61,632 nt of DNA. Source: an uncultured Bacteroidota bacterium. Its GTDB lineage: Bacteria > Bacteroidota > Bacteroidia > Bacteroidales > F082. Below are positions 17,976-28,106 of this stretch, one piece after another. A program made the position numbers and the translations under genes. The notes under the pieces were generated by a model. It was given only the letters and a program-made list of their open reading frames with translations. It had not been told where the DNA came from and ran no database searches. The stretch's first letter is position 1, and each line of letters begins with the position of its first letter. The stretch lies in assembly GCA_903891085.1 (NCBI GenBank), contig CAITDJ010000095.1, positions 1-61,632 on the forward strand. The letters run 5' to 3'.

Positions 17976-19349
17976 ATGAATATCACAAAAGTACAAACCG
18001 GTGAATTAACCGCAACAATCCAAATTAATTTACAGCATGCTGATTTTGAATCAGATGTAAATAATTCCCTGAAAGAGTATCAACGTAAAGCTACCATCCC
18101 AGGCTTCCGCCCGGGTAAAGTTCCATTCGGAATGGTAAAAAAAATGTATGGTAGTTCGGTAATGGCCGACCAGGTAAACAAAACCATTTCAAAAACCCTG
18201 AATGATTATCTTACTGATGAAAAAATTGCCATCCTGGGTCATCCTATTGCAAACATCGAGAAAACAGGAACGATTGATTTCGATCATGACAACGACCTCA
18301 ATTTCTTCTTCGATATTGGAATCGCACCTGAATTCGATGTGAACCTTGAAAATATTCAACTTGAATATTCCAAAATCATTGCCGGCGAAAAACAGGTTGA
18401 GGAAACGGTGAACAATATGCTTGAAAAAAATCCGATCCATACACATCCTGAAGAGGTGATGGAAAACGATGAGATTGAAGCCACTATTGCTGAAGTTGAC
18501 GAAAATGGTAAAGAAATAGAATCAGGTGTCGTTTCGGACATTACTTTGAAACTCAGTATCCTGACCGATGCAGATAGCAAGGCATTATTTGTTGGGAAAA
18601 CAGATGGCTCCGAATTTGTGATCAACCTCGAAAAAGCAGTTGGTGGTTCCGATGCGTTGAAAACAATCCTGAAATGGTCAGACGAATCAATCGTTCCACC
18701 TTCAACGTTTAATCTTGTCATCAAAGAAATTCATCGTGAAGAGAAAGCGGTTCTAAATCAGGAATTTTTCGAAAGGATTTTTCCCGGTCAAAACATTGTT
18801 TCGCTAGAAGAATTTAAGTCAAAGATTACTGAAGATATTAACAGACAACTCGAAGCCGAAAGCGACCGCTATTTTGCCGGTAAAGCCATCGATGGTTTGG
18901 TAGATCAGATAAAATTCTCCTTACCAAACGAATTCATGAAAATATGGGTATTGCAAAATGCTGAAGGGAAACTCACTAAAGAAAAAATTGAAGAGGATTA
19001 CGTTCATTATGAACGTACTTTCCGTTGGCAACTGATTGAAGGAAAGATGATTGAATCGAATCCTGGCCTAAGTGTTACCCGTGATGAAATCAGAGATACC
19101 GTAAAGCGACAGTTCTTTGGTCAGTTTATGAATGCAGATGTTGTGGATGAAGAGATGAACAATAGAATGGAACCGATTGTTGATATGATTTTGAAAAACC
19201 AGGACGAAGCACGGAAAATCTCAGATCAGATTGCCGAACGCAAAATCGGGTTGTTAATTAAGGAAAAAGCACAAATCACTGTTAAAGAAGTAACTTACGA
19301 TACATTTATCGAATCAATCAATCAAAGCGAAACTACAAGCCATGAATAA
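17976..19349 (+). CDS. tig: Trigger factor, ribosome-associated chaperone
   Basis: Binds the ribosome near the exit tunnel and shelters nascent chains. The N-terminal ribosome-binding domain (1-115) carries the signature GFRPGKVP at residues 43-50. A divergent FKBP-like peptidyl-prolyl isomerase domain occupies about 150-245, and a long helical chaperone domain covers 260-457. The 457-residue length is normal for Bacteroidota, whose trigger factors diverge strongly in the isomerase domain. The last codons overlap the clpP start by eight bases, so tig, clpP and clpX form one transcription unit, a common arrangement that links nascent-chain folding to proteolysis. No convincing separate promoter lies between the upstream tRNA hairpin and the ATG. 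Confidence 0.93.
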   Translation: MNITKVQTGELTATIQINLQHADFESDVNNSLKEYQRKATIPGFRPGKVPFGMVKKMYGSSVMADQVNKTISKTLNDYLTDEKIAILGHPIANIEKTGTIDFDHDNDLNFFFDIGIAPEFDVNLENIQLEYSKIIAGEKQVEETVNNMLEKNPIHTHPEEVMENDEIEATIAEVDENGKEIESGVVSDITLKLSILTDADSKALFVGKTDGSEFVINLEKAVGGSDALKTILKWSDESIVPPSTFNLVIKEIHREEKAVLNQEFFERIFPGQNIVSLEEFKSKITEDINRQLEAESDRYFAGKAIDGLVDQIKFSLPNEFMKIWVLQNAEGKLTKEKIEEDYVHYERTFRWQLIEGKMIESNPGLSVTRDEIRDTVKRQFFGQFMNADVVDEEMNNRMEPIVDMILKNQDEARKISDQIAERKIGLLIKEKAQITVKEVTYDTFIESINQSETTSHE

Positions 19350-20022
19350 CGAATTTCGTAAATATGCCACAAGGCATTTAGGTATAAATAGTTTAAGTTT
19401 AGATCGTTACACATCAACGGTTCAAAACTATATCTCTCCTACTATTATCGAAGAACGACAGTTGAATATTGCAACAATGGATGTGTTCTCCCGATTAATG
19501 ATGGACCGAATTATCTTTTTAGGTGTTCCGGTGGATGATTATGTGGCCAACATTATTCAGGCTCAGTTACTTTTCCTCGAATCGGTTGATTCGAAAAGAG
19601 ACATTCAGATATATCTGAACACACCGGGTGGATCAGTATATGCAGGCTTAGGTATTTATGACACCATGCAATACATTGCCCCAGATGTTTCAACAATCTG
19701 CACAGGAATGGCAGCCTCGATGGGTGCAGTATTATTGTGTGCCGGAACAAAAGGAAAAAGGACTGCCCTCAAACATTCGCGTATACTTATTCACCAACCC
19801 ATGGGCGGCGCACAGGGTCAGGCTTCTGATATTGAGATTACTGCACGCGAAATCCAAAAGTTGAAACAAGAATTATATGAAATCATCGCTTCGCACAGCG
19901 GACAGAGTTACAAGAAAATCTGGAAAGATTCGGACCGTGACTACTGGATGACTGCTCAGGAAGCCAAAGAATATGGCATGATTGACGAAGTGTTGGTTCG
20001 TAATCAGACGCAAACGAAATAA
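19342..20022 (+). CDS. clpP: ATP-dependent Clp protease proteolytic subunit
   Basis: Tetradecameric serine peptidase that degrades proteins unfolded by ClpX. The catalytic triad is readable: Ser126 in GMAASMGA, His151 in LIHQPMGG, and Asp196 in KDSDRDYW. The GGSV oxyanion-hole motif (97-100) is present. At 226 aa it has a longer N-terminus than the E. coli enzyme (about 30 extra residues), as in other Bacteroidota, consistent with a processed propeptide. Its start lies within tig, eight bases before the tig stop, and clpX begins two bases after its stop, so the subunits are produced from one mRNA. Confidence 0.97.
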   Translation: MNNEFRKYATRHLGINSLSLDRYTSTVQNYISPTIIEERQLNIATMDVFSRLMMDRIIFLGVPVDDYVANIIQAQLLFLESVDSKRDIQIYLNTPGGSVYAGLGIYDTMQYIAPDVSTICTGMAASMGAVLLCAGTKGKRTALKHSRILIHQPMGGAQGQASDIEITAREIQKLKQELYEIIASHSGQSYKKIWKDSDRDYWMTAQEAKEYGMIDEVLVRNQTQTK

Positions 20023-20024
20023 TA

Positions 20025-21254
20025 ATGAGCAAAAAACAAGATAATTGTTCTTTTTGTGGAAGAGTCCGTAAGGACACCCAATTACTGATTGCAGGCATCG
20101 ACGCTTATATTTGTAACAATTGCGTTGAACAGGCGAATGTAATTCTGGCAGAAGAATTATCACAAAAAACATCCGTCGGTCAGGCGCCTGATTTCAAATT
20201 ATTAAAACCTGTTGAAATCAAGGATTTTCTCGATCAATATGTAATCGGACAGGTTGAAGCGAAGCGAACACTGGCAGTGGCCGTGTATAATCACTACAAA
20301 CGGATTAATCAGCCGGGCACAAAAGACGATGTTGAGATTGAAAAATCGAACATGATTCTTGTTGGCGAAACCGGAACAGGTAAAACATTACTGGCCCGCA
20401 CCATTGCACGCATGTTACACGTTCCTTTTGCCATTGCTGATGCCACTGTGTTAACCGAAGCTGGTTATGTTGGTGAAGATGTTGAGAGTATTTTGACAAG
20501 ATTGCTGCAGGCAGCCGATTATAATGTGAAAGCAGCTGAAAGAGGAATTGTTTTTATCGATGAAATTGACAAAATTGCACGCAAAAGCGACAATCCAAGC
20601 ATTACACGGGATGTTTCGGGTGAGGGCGTGCAACAAGCCATGTTGAAATTATTAGAAGGTACTATCGTTAACGTACCCCCACAGGGAGGCCGCAAGCATC
20701 CCGAACAGAAAATGATACAGGTTGATACCAAAAATATTTTGTTCATTGCAGGTGGGGCGTTCGATGGCATTGAACGCATTATTGCCGCCCGGATGCGCAC
20801 CAATGTTGTTGGTTACGGAAGTGACAAAAAACTTCTCATCGAAAAAGATCAGCTATTACAATATATCTCTCCGGCAGATTTAAAAAAATTCGGATTAATC
20901 CCAGAAATCGTTGGCCGACTGCCTATTATTACCTTCCTCCACCCTTTAACGCCGGAAACTTTAAAACGAATCCTCACAGATCCGAAAAACGCGCTGGTGA
21001 AGCAATTTATCAAGCTACTTGAAATGGATGGTGTTAAGCTAACAATCAACGATGATGTTCTTGACTTGGTAGTGCAAAAATCAATTGAATTTAAATTGGG
21101 TGCCCGAGGACTTAGATCGATTTTAGAGGCCATTCTTACTGACGATATGTTTGAATTACCATCAAATGAAGAAGTAAAAGAATTGGTTGTCACACTTGAA
21201 TATGCCGAAGAGAAATTCATTAAATCTGGCGTTTCAAAACTGAAAGTTGCTTAG
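20025..21254 (+). CDS. clpX: ATP-dependent Clp protease ATP-binding subunit ClpX
   Basis: AAA+ unfoldase that recognises tagged substrates and feeds them to ClpP. The N-terminal zinc-binding domain has four cysteines (Cys8, Cys11, Cys30, Cys33). The AAA+ module shows Walker A GETGTGKT (114-121), the GYVGEDV pore loop, Walker [11 protein letters not shown], and a C-terminal small domain with GARGLRSI (sensor 2). At 409 aa it has full family length. It is the last gene of the tig-clpP-clpX unit; the following DUF4294 gene begins 77 bases later and may be read through, as no terminator is evident between them. Confidence 0.97.
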   Translation: MSKKQDNCSFCGRVRKDTQLLIAGIDAYICNNCVEQANVILAEELSQKTSVGQAPDFKLLKPVEIKDFLDQYVIGQVEAKRTLAVAVYNHYKRINQPGTKDDVEIEKSNMILVGETGTGKTLLARTIARMLHVPFAIADATVLTEAGYVGEDVESILTRLLQAADYNVKAAERGIVFIDEIDKIARKSDNPSITRDVSGEGVQQAMLKLLEGTIVNVPPQGGRKHPEQKMIQVDTKNILFIAGGAFDGIERIIAARMRTNVVGYGSDKKLLIEKDQLLQYISPADLKKFGLIPEIVGRLPIITFLHPLTPETLKRILTDPKNALVKQFIKLLEMDGVKLTINDDVLDLVVQKSIEFKLGARGLRSILEAILTDDMFELPSNEEVKELVVTLEYAEEKFIKSGVSKLKVA

Positions 21255-21331
21255 TTAGTAAAATTCTGACCTAATTATTTGCATTTCATTGGTAGGTTTA
21301 TTTTGGCACCAAACTTGGTAATTATACCTAC

Positions 21332-21943
21332 ATGAAGAAAGATTTTTTGTTATCATTTATGTGGCTGCTCTATGGTTTTGCCGTGTTGGCACAGAACCCT
21401 GATACCATTAACAAAAAATTGCCATCAACCAGACAGATTGTATTTGCCAAAATTGAGCATGGAGATACCATCCCAATCGTTCAATTACCCGAAGTTTCAG
21501 TGTATGGCTTACGTATTTTTGAGGGAAAACGTGATATACGGAACATCCAACGAATGATATATCATGTTAAAAAAGCCTATCCATATGCCAAACTTGCTGG
21601 GCTCAAACTTCAAGAATATGAAGACATTCTCGCCCAAACAGAGGATGACAGCGATCGGCGTAAAATAATGCGTCAGGCTGAGAAAGAACTCAACGAACAA
21701 TTTGGGGAAGATTTAAAGGACCTGACTTTTACGCAGGGGAAAATATTACTCAAGTTGATTGATCGCGAAACCGGTGATATTTCCTATAATCTGGTAAAAG
21801 AACTTCGTGGAGGATTCACAGCTACTTTATACCAGGGATTTGCCCGTTTGTGGGGCTATAATTTAAAAACGCATTACGATCCGGAGGGAGAAGATGAGCT
21901 CATTGAATCCATTGTTCTCATGATCGAGAATGGACAACTTTGA
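21332..21943 (+). CDS. DUF4294 family exported protein
   Basis: 203-residue protein with an export signal (residues 1-21, FAVLAQ). The conserved core of the Bacteroidota DUF4294 family is recognisable: IRNIQRMIYHVKKAYPYAK (about 70-88), followed by QAEKELNEQFGEDLKDLTF and GKILLKLIDRETG. It is helical and charged, has no enzymatic motif, and its function is unknown. It is probably periplasmic. It follows clpX in the same direction, and a convergent sugar-transferase gene ends 44 bases beyond it. The position next to clpX may be conserved, but this window cannot show that. Confidence 0.85.
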   Translation: MKKDFLLSFMWLLYGFAVLAQNPDTINKKLPSTRQIVFAKIEHGDTIPIVQLPEVSVYGLRIFEGKRDIRNIQRMIYHVKKAYPYAKLAGLKLQEYEDILAQTEDDSDRRKIMRQAEKELNEQFGEDLKDLTFTQGKILLKLIDRETGDISYNLVKELRGGFTATLYQGFARLWGYNLKTHYDPEGEDELIESIVLMIENGQL

Positions 21944-21987
21944 TTTCCCAAAAACAAGAACAATTGCCAGATTAGACAAATGATAGC

Positions 21988-23403
21988 TTATTTACCCCGA
22001 CCCTGCAAGACAATTAAAATAGTGTAAATCAATATTTTAACATCCATCGCAAGGCTCATATTTTCGATATAAAGAATGTCATACTTCAGCCGTTCAATCA
22101 TTTCATCCACGTTGGAGGCGTACCCAAATTTAACCTGTCCCCACGATGTAATACCTGGTTTTACTTTCAGCAATAAGCGGTAATGCGGCGCTCTTTTTGC
22201 AATCTGATCAATATAATACTGACGCTCCGGTCGTGGGCCAACCAGCGACATATCTCCTTTTAAAACAGTATAAAACTGGGGTATTTCATCAAGTCGGACT
22301 TTACGTATAAATCTGCCGAAATGTGTTATACGTGGGTCATCTTCCTTCGAAAGTTGTGGCCCCGATTTTTCGGCATCATAAAACATACTCCTGAACTTGT
22401 GCATCCGAAAAGGGCGTCCGCGCAACCCAATTCGTTCCTGAGAATAAAGGACCGGGCCTTTAGAGGAAAGCAAAACTCCAATTGCCGTAAAAATATAGAC
22501 CGGTAATAAAAGGATTATTGCCAAAATGGATACCAGCACATCTAATATTCGCTTAATGGATTGTTGCCAGGCAGGCATTAAATCAGGTGAAATTTGAATA
22601 AGTGGTGCATGCCAGATCCCCGATAATTTAACTGATCCAAACAGAATATCCTGCATGATCGGAATGATTTTTATAACCGCCGGGGTATCTTCAAGTTTGG
22701 CAATAATTTTGTCAATGGTATCAGTTTCAGAACGCTCAATAGCAATTATAACTTCTTCAACCTGATATTCTTTCACAATCTGACTAATATTATTAAAAGA
22801 ACCCAGATGAGGTAGAAACTGTCCTATTTTGTAATCATCCTTATCGTAAACACTTGCAAATCCGACAAATATATTTCCAGATGATCGTTCCTGCTTTTCA
22901 ATTTCCTGAAATATCTTCAATGCATTTCCGTTGCTCCCGACAATAACTGTATTGAAACCTATTTCTTTGCGGTGAATTTTTCTTACAGTAACCGAAGTAA
23001 GTGCCAGTCGGCCTGCATAGGTATGAATGAAATGCAATACGAAAAGAACGATAAAAGACTGATAATATGACTTATATGTGATAATAACATCATCGAGTAT
23101 GGCAACAAAAAATATTACGGTCACCCCAATAAGAGTGATTATGATGGTTTGTCCAAGTTCTTTTAACCTTGCTTTGCGATAAATTTTACGGTAAGTGCCG
23201 ACAATGGCATACAACAATAACCATCCAAGAGGAATAAATATAATTCCGATCCAGAAATTCGGATCCTGATAAATCACTTCAAAATATTCATGAAAACTTG
23301 GGTCCTCAACCTGTTTTCTGAAAAAATAAAACAACGTCCAGGCGAACAAAGCGGCCAACCAGTCGAGAATCAAATATTTAACAACTTGTAGTTTTCTGTT
23401 CAT
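21988..23403 (-). CDS. Polyprenyl glycosylphosphotransferase (WbaP/WcaJ-type)
   Basis: Membrane enzyme that transfers a sugar-1-phosphate from a nucleotide sugar to undecaprenyl phosphate, starting exopolysaccharide or O-antigen repeat synthesis. The N-terminus has four to five hydrophobic segments (residues 10-130) and a Rossmann-like CoA-binding-type domain (about 145-265, VIVGSNGNAL). The C-terminal bacterial sugar-transferase domain (about 280-471) contains KRILDVLVS, KFRSM, DDPRITHFGRFIRKVRLDE, DEIPQFY, GDMSLVGPRPE and KPGITSWGQV. Its start shares one base with the stop of the upstream lipoprotein. No glycosyltransferase cluster is attached, so this may be an orphan initiator or part of a dispersed pathway. 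Confidence 0.93.
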   Translation of the reverse strand: MNRKLQVVKYLILDWLAALFAWTLFYFFRKQVEDPSFHEYFEVIYQDPNFWIGIIFIPLGWLLLYAIVGTYRKIYRKARLKELGQTIIITLIGVTVIFFVAILDDVIITYKSYYQSFIVLFVLHFIHTYAGRLALTSVTVRKIHRKEIGFNTVIVGSNGNALKIFQEIEKQERSSGNIFVGFASVYDKDDYKIGQFLPHLGSFNNISQIVKEYQVEEVIIAIERSETDTIDKIIAKLEDTPAVIKIIPIMQDILFGSVKLSGIWHAPLIQISPDLMPAWQQSIKRILDVLVSILAIILLLPVYIFTAIGVLLSSKGPVLYSQERIGLRGRPFRMHKFRSMFYDAEKSGPQLSKEDDPRITHFGRFIRKVRLDEIPQFYTVLKGDMSLVGPRPERQYYIDQIAKRAPHYRLLLKVKPGITSWGQVKFGYASNVDEMIERLKYDILYIENMSLAMDVKILIYTILIVLQGRGK

Positions 23404-24305
23404 TACTGATTCGGTCGATATATAAGTTTGATATTATCGAAGAAAAAGTTTGCACTTTCCTCAGTATCAATACTTGATTGAAAGAAAATTTTAAAATTTG
23501 ATGCCTGTGTATGTTCAGTTACATTCGGTCCAAGGTTGATATACACTTTATTCCAGTTTTCACTCGCGTTTACAAAAATCAATGGTACGGATATTACTGA
23601 GCCACCTTCAGAGGCAAACATACCCACCATAAAGGGGATGTCACACTTATAGTCCAGTTCTAAAAACACCGGGGCTCCGTTTCGCGGCAAAACAAATGCA
23701 TTGAAGGAAGCCAATTCAAAGTTTTTATGCGTTTGATCCAATGTAATTTTTCCGGAGTATTCCGAAAATTCATTTATCATGGCCTCAGGACTGTTTCTGG
23801 GTTCAGTTTTGAACATATTTGTATCGCTGTGAGAAGTTGAAACAATGCTTAAACTCGCATTCTCAAAATCCTCTATCCAAGCAAAAACCGATGTGCTGTA
23901 ATACTTTGATGAAGGTTTCACGAGCCTGATACTATCTTCAACAAAATTGAAATCATTAAGTATGTATGGCACATAAAAAGGATAAGGTACCCTTGTACTG
24001 CTTATTCCGTTCAATTTGATTCCCGGCCTGATCTCAAGTTTTTGTTTATCGCGCTGCAGCACTGGAAATAATGCTGGTAATTCGTAAACACCCAGTAACT
24101 GATCATTTACATAAACCCAGGCATCGGTGATACTGTGGGTATTGCTTCCTTCTGTATAATAATCTGATCGAAACAAAACTGTATCAATACGCAGGTAAGA
24201 AGGAACCTCCTGATCGCCTTCAAATTTGTTGCACGAAGCACCTAACAAACCAAAAAAGGCAGCTAAAAGAAAAAATTTTGACCAGACTGGTAAAGTAAAA
24301 TGCAT
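23403..24305 (-). CDS. Uncharacterised lipoprotein
   Basis: 300-residue protein starting at the ATG that gives MHFTLPVW; upstream codons in frame lack signal character. The signal sequence ends in a lipobox LGASC (Cys25), so it is a lipoprotein. A segment around 45-110 (DAWVYVNDQLLGVYELP and EIRPGIKLNGISSTR) resembles a PEGA-like fold, and the second half is beta-rich (GAPVFLELDYKCDIPFMVGM), perhaps a jelly roll. No catalytic motif is visible. It sits between a Gfo/Idh/MocA oxidoreductase (70 bases upstream) and a sugar transferase (one-base overlap). Co-expression with envelope polysaccharide synthesis is plausible but inferred. Confidence 0.75.
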   Translation of the reverse strand: MHFTLPVWSKFFLLAAFFGLLGASCNKFEGDQEVPSYLRIDTVLFRSDYYTEGSNTHSITDAWVYVNDQLLGVYELPALFPVLQRDKQKLEIRPGIKLNGISSTRVPYPFYVPYILNDFNFVEDSIRLVKPSSKYYSTSVFAWIEDFENASLSIVSTSHSDTNMFKTEPRNSPEAMINEFSEYSGKITLDQTHKNFELASFNAFVLPRNGAPVFLELDYKCDIPFMVGMFASEGGSVISVPLIFVNASENWNKVYINLGPNVTEHTQASNFKIFFQSSIDTEESANFFFDNIKLIYRPNQ

Positions 24306-24375
24306 ACTAAGGAATTCGTTCACAATACTACGTTTGAACGCAATATGCCATGGCATATTGCACACGATTGCATTT

Positions 24376-25365
24376 TTATTGAATATTCGATAAAGATTTG
24401 TTCACTTTTTCGAGTATCTGGTGAGCAAGGAGCAAAACGTTGTATCCATCCTCAATTGTAACAGGTGGAGTCTGATTGGTCGAAATGGCCTGATAGAAAC
24501 TCTGCAACTCAGCCATTATCGCGTTACTTGGTTGTATATCAGGCTTTTCAAAAATAATTTGCTTCATTCCTTTGCCTTTACCCAAATCGAGTACCATAGC
24601 CATTGGGTCGTCGGGTTCGGAATCAATCTCCTTCAAACGAACAATTTCCGATTTCTTTTCCAGAAAATCTACAGTAATATAAGCATCTTTCTGAAAGAAG
24701 CGAGCTTTACGCATATTTTTCAACGAGATTCGACTGGCGGTCAGGTTGGCAACGCAACCATTGTCAAATTCGATGCGTGCATTGGTAATATCAGGGGTAT
24801 CACTAACAATTGCCACTCCACTTGCGCTGATCTTACGAATTGGCGACCGCACAACACTCAGAATAATATCAATATCATGAACCATCAAATCAAGAACAAC
24901 AGGCACATCTGTTCCGCGGGGATTAAACTGTGCAAGACGATGCGATTCGATAAACATTGGGTTTTTGATCGATGATTGCGCGGCAATAAATGCCGGATTA
25001 AACCGCTCAACATGACCGACCTGAACTTTCACATTGGCCTCACGGGCAAGATCGATTAGCACTTCGGCTTCTGCGGGTGTAGTAACAATAGGTTTTTCAA
25101 TAAAAACATGCTTCGATTTTTTCAAAGATTCGGAGGCACATGAAAAGTGTGAGATGGTTGGGGTTACGATATCAACTACATCAACCGCATTAATGAGTTC
25201 AGAAATACTTCCAAAACTTTTAATTCCAAAATCAATTGAAACCTTTTTTGAGTTTTCCTCATCAGGATCAAAAAAACCTACTAATTGAAAATCAGATATT
25301 TGTTGAATACATTTGATGTGAATTTTTCCAAGGTGTCCGGCACCTAAAACGCCAATACGAAGCAT
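24376..25365 (-). CDS. Gfo/Idh/MocA-family oxidoreductase
   Basis: NAD(P)-dependent sugar or sugar-nucleotide dehydrogenase, 329 aa. The N-terminal Rossmann fold has GVLGAGHLGKIH (residues 5-16). The family EKP motif, with the catalytic-region lysine, is in VFIEKPIVT near residue 94, and the C-terminal alpha/beta domain includes HDIDIILSVVRSP (about 163-175). In sugar-nucleotide pathways such enzymes act on UDP-N-acetylglucosamine-type substrates; the downstream polyprenyl sugar transferase makes a glycan role reasonable, but the substrate is not determined. It is the first gene of a three-gene minus-strand unit and is divergent from pcm, 112 bases away. Confidence 0.9.
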   Translation of the reverse strand: MLRIGVLGAGHLGKIHIKCIQQISDFQLVGFFDPDEENSKKVSIDFGIKSFGSISELINAVDVVDIVTPTISHFSCASESLKKSKHVFIEKPIVTTPAEAEVLIDLAREANVKVQVGHVERFNPAFIAAQSSIKNPMFIESHRLAQFNPRGTDVPVVLDLMVHDIDIILSVVRSPIRKISASGVAIVSDTPDITNARIEFDNGCVANLTASRISLKNMRKARFFQKDAYITVDFLEKKSEIVRLKEIDSEPDDPMAMVLDLGKGKGMKQIIFEKPDIQPSNAIMAELQSFYQAISTNQTPPVTIEDGYNVLLLAHQILEKVNKSLSNIQ

Positions 25366-25411
25366 AAGTTAATTTTTTCACAAAAGTAAATTTTTTATGG
25401 AAGCCAAATCG

Positions 25412-25419
25412 TAAATTTG
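25412..25419 (+). promoter_or_regulatory. -7 box (TAAATTTG) before pcm
   Basis: TAAATTTG fits TAnnTTTG and lies 58 bases before the pcm ATG in the divergent Gfo/Idh-pcm spacer. No clear -33 element is visible. Confidence 0.5.
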
Positions 25420-25477
25420 CCCGGATTACTACAGAAACTCATTCATAAAATCACCTTCCGAAAGACTATTTTTATAG

Positions 25478-26125
25478 ATGTTAGACACATTCAGGCATAA
25501 AGGACTACGCAAGCAACTCGTCGCAGATATTCGCAAAAAAGGTCTCATCGGTGAGTCCGTTCTTGCCGCTGTTGAAAATGTTCCAAGGCATTTTTTTCTC
25601 GATTCTTCATTTCTGGAGTTTGCTTATCAGGACAAACCATTTCCCATCGGGTCGGGACAAACCATTTCACAACCATTTACAGTAGCCATTCAGACCGAAT
25701 TGCTGAATATTGAACGTGGTATGAGGGTACTCGAAATTGGCACCGGTTCAGGTTACCAGGCGTGCATTTTAGCCGAACTTGGCTGCAAGGTATTTACCGT
25801 TGAAAGACAACGAAAACTTTTTGCGAAAACGCGGGATCTACTTTTACAAATGCCCTATCAGGTGCAGGTATTTTTAGGGGACGGTTACAAAGGATTGCCA
25901 ACCTATGCACCTTTCGACAGGATTCTTATTACAGCAGCGGCCCCCGAAGTACCAAAAGCACTGATCGAGCAGCTTAAACCCAATGGAGTGCTTGTAATAC
26001 CTTTAGGTGGTGGCGACGAACAAGATATGCTACGAATCACAAAAGATTCTGATAATCAGATTAAAACAGAAAAATTTGGAGCATTCAGGTTTGTTCCCAT
26101 GTTGCAGAATCTGGGAAATGATTAA
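25478..26125 (+). CDS. pcm: Protein-L-isoaspartate O-methyltransferase
   Basis: Repairs aged proteins by methylating L-isoaspartyl residues with S-adenosylmethionine. At 215 aa it has normal length. The family motif QTISQPFTVA (about 61-70) and the SAM-binding motif I VLEIGTGSGYQA (about 85-96) are clear. The later segments FDRILITAAAPEVPKALIEQLKPNGVLVIPLG match motifs II and III. It is a cytoplasmic single-gene unit; the aromatic hydroxylase gene that follows has its own -7 box. Confidence 0.95.
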   Translation: MLDTFRHKGLRKQLVADIRKKGLIGESVLAAVENVPRHFFLDSSFLEFAYQDKPFPIGSGQTISQPFTVAIQTELLNIERGMRVLEIGTGSGYQACILAELGCKVFTVERQRKLFAKTRDLLLQMPYQVQVFLGDGYKGLPTYAPFDRILITAAAPEVPKALIEQLKPNGVLVIPLGGGDEQDMLRITKDSDNQIKTEKFGAFRFVPMLQNLGND

Positions 26126-26230
26126 GTAACATTTTCATGTTTTATAGTGCCTTTTTTTGAGTTAACTACCAATAATTATTTTTCCGGTAAAAACTTTTTC
26201 TAATTTCTATTTGCTATCGATTGATTTGTT

Positions 26231-26238
26231 TACTTTTG
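26231..26238 (+). promoter_or_regulatory. -7 box (TACTTTTG) before aromatic hydroxylase
   Basis: TACTTTTG matches TAnnTTTG, 31 bases before the ATG. A TTTG at 26210-26213 is a possible -33 element, at slightly short spacing (17). Confidence 0.5.
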
Positions 26239-26268
26239 ATTTATTCATAATCAATCTAAATTGTTGTT

Positions 26269-27996
26269 ATGACAGCAAGTAAAATCTTAAGTCGCATTCC
26301 AGAACATTTACTGCAATATTGTGTTCAGCAGCCTTACGACTTATATACATGGCAGGATCATGCCGTCTGGCGTTTTGTGATGCGCCAAAACGTGGCATAT
26401 CTGGGTAGGTACGCGCACGAAAAATATATTCAGGGACTGAAAGAAACAGGAATCAACATCGATAAAATTCCTGATATGCACACCATGAATCAAATTTTAA
26501 GTAAAACAGGATGGGCTGCGGTGGCCGTTGATGGTTTTATTCCACCTTCTGCGTTTATGGAATTTCAAGCACATAAAATACTGGTTATCGCTGCCGATAT
26601 CCGCACCATTGACCAGATAGAATATACTCCGGCTCCTGACATCATTCATGAAGCTGCAGGACATGCGCCAATTATTGCAGATCCCGAATACGCAGCCTAT
26701 CTCAGGTATTTTGGTGAAGTAGGTTCTAAAGCTTTCTCATCAGCTGCAGATTACGAATTATATGAGGCTATACGGCACTTATCAATTCTGAAAGCAGACC
26801 CGAACACTCCGGAAAATGAAATTTTGCTGGCTGAAAAAGAACTCAATTGGAAAGAGAAAAACATGGGTATCCCATCAGAAATGGCACTTATAAGAAATTT
26901 GCACTGGTGGACCGTTGAATACGGGTTGATAGGAAGTATGGAAAATCCGAAAATTTATGGGGCAGGACTTCTTTCATCCATCAGTGAAAGCATGAATGTG
27001 TTTAATATGGATGTTGAAAAAATACCCTATTCAATTGATGCAGTCGATTATAATTTTGACATCACAAAACCGCAACCACAGCTTTTTGTAACTCCTGATT
27101 TTAAGCACCTTACAACCGTGCTGAATGAATTTTCCAATCGAATGGCTCTCAAAAAAGGAGGAATTGATGGATTATTGAAAGCCATCGAATCGAAAAATAC
27201 CGCCACCTGTGTTTTGAGTTCCGGACTCCAGATTTCAGGCACTTTCACTGATTACATGCTGCACCAAAATCAGATTATTTACTTCAAAACTACAGGACCA
27301 ACCACATTAAACTTCCAAAACAAGATACTCGACCATCATGGAAAAAATTATCATTCTGATGGTTTCAGCAGTCCTGTTGGAAGAATAAAGGGGACGAAAA
27401 AACCACCACGACTACTTACCGACAGCGATTTGAAAGAAGTTGGGATTGAACTGAATAAAAAAGTTGCCTTTTCATATGAATCAGGATTGAGCATTGAAGG
27501 CATTTTCACATCACTTGTCCGAATAAAATCATCGTTGCTCCTTATGAGTTTTATTAACTGTACTGTAAAATTAAATGATGAATTATTATTTAAGCCGGAG
27601 TGGGGAATCTTTGACATGGCTGTTGGCGAAAGTATTGTTTCAGCGTTTAATGGTCCGGCAGACCCAAATGGTTTTGGCCTTACATATGAACCGCCCAAAG
27701 AGAAAACGCACAAAATAGAACATAACGGAAAAATACAGGAGCTTTTTGAGCTTTATGGAAAAGTAAGAGTAATTAGGGAGTCAAAAACCCAGTTTGAAAG
27801 TATCCCCGAAATCTGGAAATTGTTAAATAACAACTTTGCTGATGATTGGTTATTATCGGTCGAATTGGTCGATATTCTTCATGATAACCACCTTTATCCT
27901 GATCTGAAAAACGAAATTGTCTTATCACTGACAAAGAAAAAAACCGAGAAGCCAGCATTGAAATCGCTGATAGAAAAAGGTTTGCAAGCAAGATAA
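26269..27996 (+). CDS. Aromatic amino-acid hydroxylase with extra C-terminal region
   Basis: Iron- and tetrahydropterin-dependent hydroxylase, most likely phenylalanine 4-monooxygenase (Phe + O2 to Tyr). The catalytic domain spans about 25-300. The iron ligands are visible: His127 and His132 in IIHEAAGHAPI and Glu217 in HWWTVEYGL. Bacterial PhhA enzymes are about 260-300 aa; this protein has 575. The additional part (about 305-575) has no ACT signature. It contains beta-rich segments (ATCVLSSGLQISGTF and VAFSYESGLSIEGIF look like two related units) and a helical end. Bacteroidota homologues of this length exist as far as I know, but the function of the tail is unknown. No pterin recycling gene is in the window. 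Confidence 0.88.
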   Translation: MTASKILSRIPEHLLQYCVQQPYDLYTWQDHAVWRFVMRQNVAYLGRYAHEKYIQGLKETGINIDKIPDMHTMNQILSKTGWAAVAVDGFIPPSAFMEFQAHKILVIAADIRTIDQIEYTPAPDIIHEAAGHAPIIADPEYAAYLRYFGEVGSKAFSSAADYELYEAIRHLSILKADPNTPENEILLAEKELNWKEKNMGIPSEMALIRNLHWWTVEYGLIGSMENPKIYGAGLLSSISESMNVFNMDVEKIPYSIDAVDYNFDITKPQPQLFVTPDFKHLTTVLNEFSNRMALKKGGIDGLLKAIESKNTATCVLSSGLQISGTFTDYMLHQNQIIYFKTTGPTTLNFQNKILDHHGKNYHSDGFSSPVGRIKGTKKPPRLLTDSDLKEVGIELNKKVAFSYESGLSIEGIFTSLVRIKSSLLLMSFINCTVKLNDELLFKPEWGIFDMAVGESIVSAFNGPADPNGFGLTYEPPKEKTHKIEHNGKIQELFELYGKVRVIRESKTQFESIPEIWKLLNNNFADDWLLSVELVDILHDNHLYPDLKNEIVLSLTKKKTEKPALKSLIEKGLQAR

Positions 27997-28106
27997 TGTA
28001 AACTTTTCGTATTTTTAACCCAATTATTCCCGATTTAGCATCCCCAGACTGGTAATTGACTGAACCGGAACTTTTTTAAATCACTATTCTGAAACTATTG
28101 AGTGGT

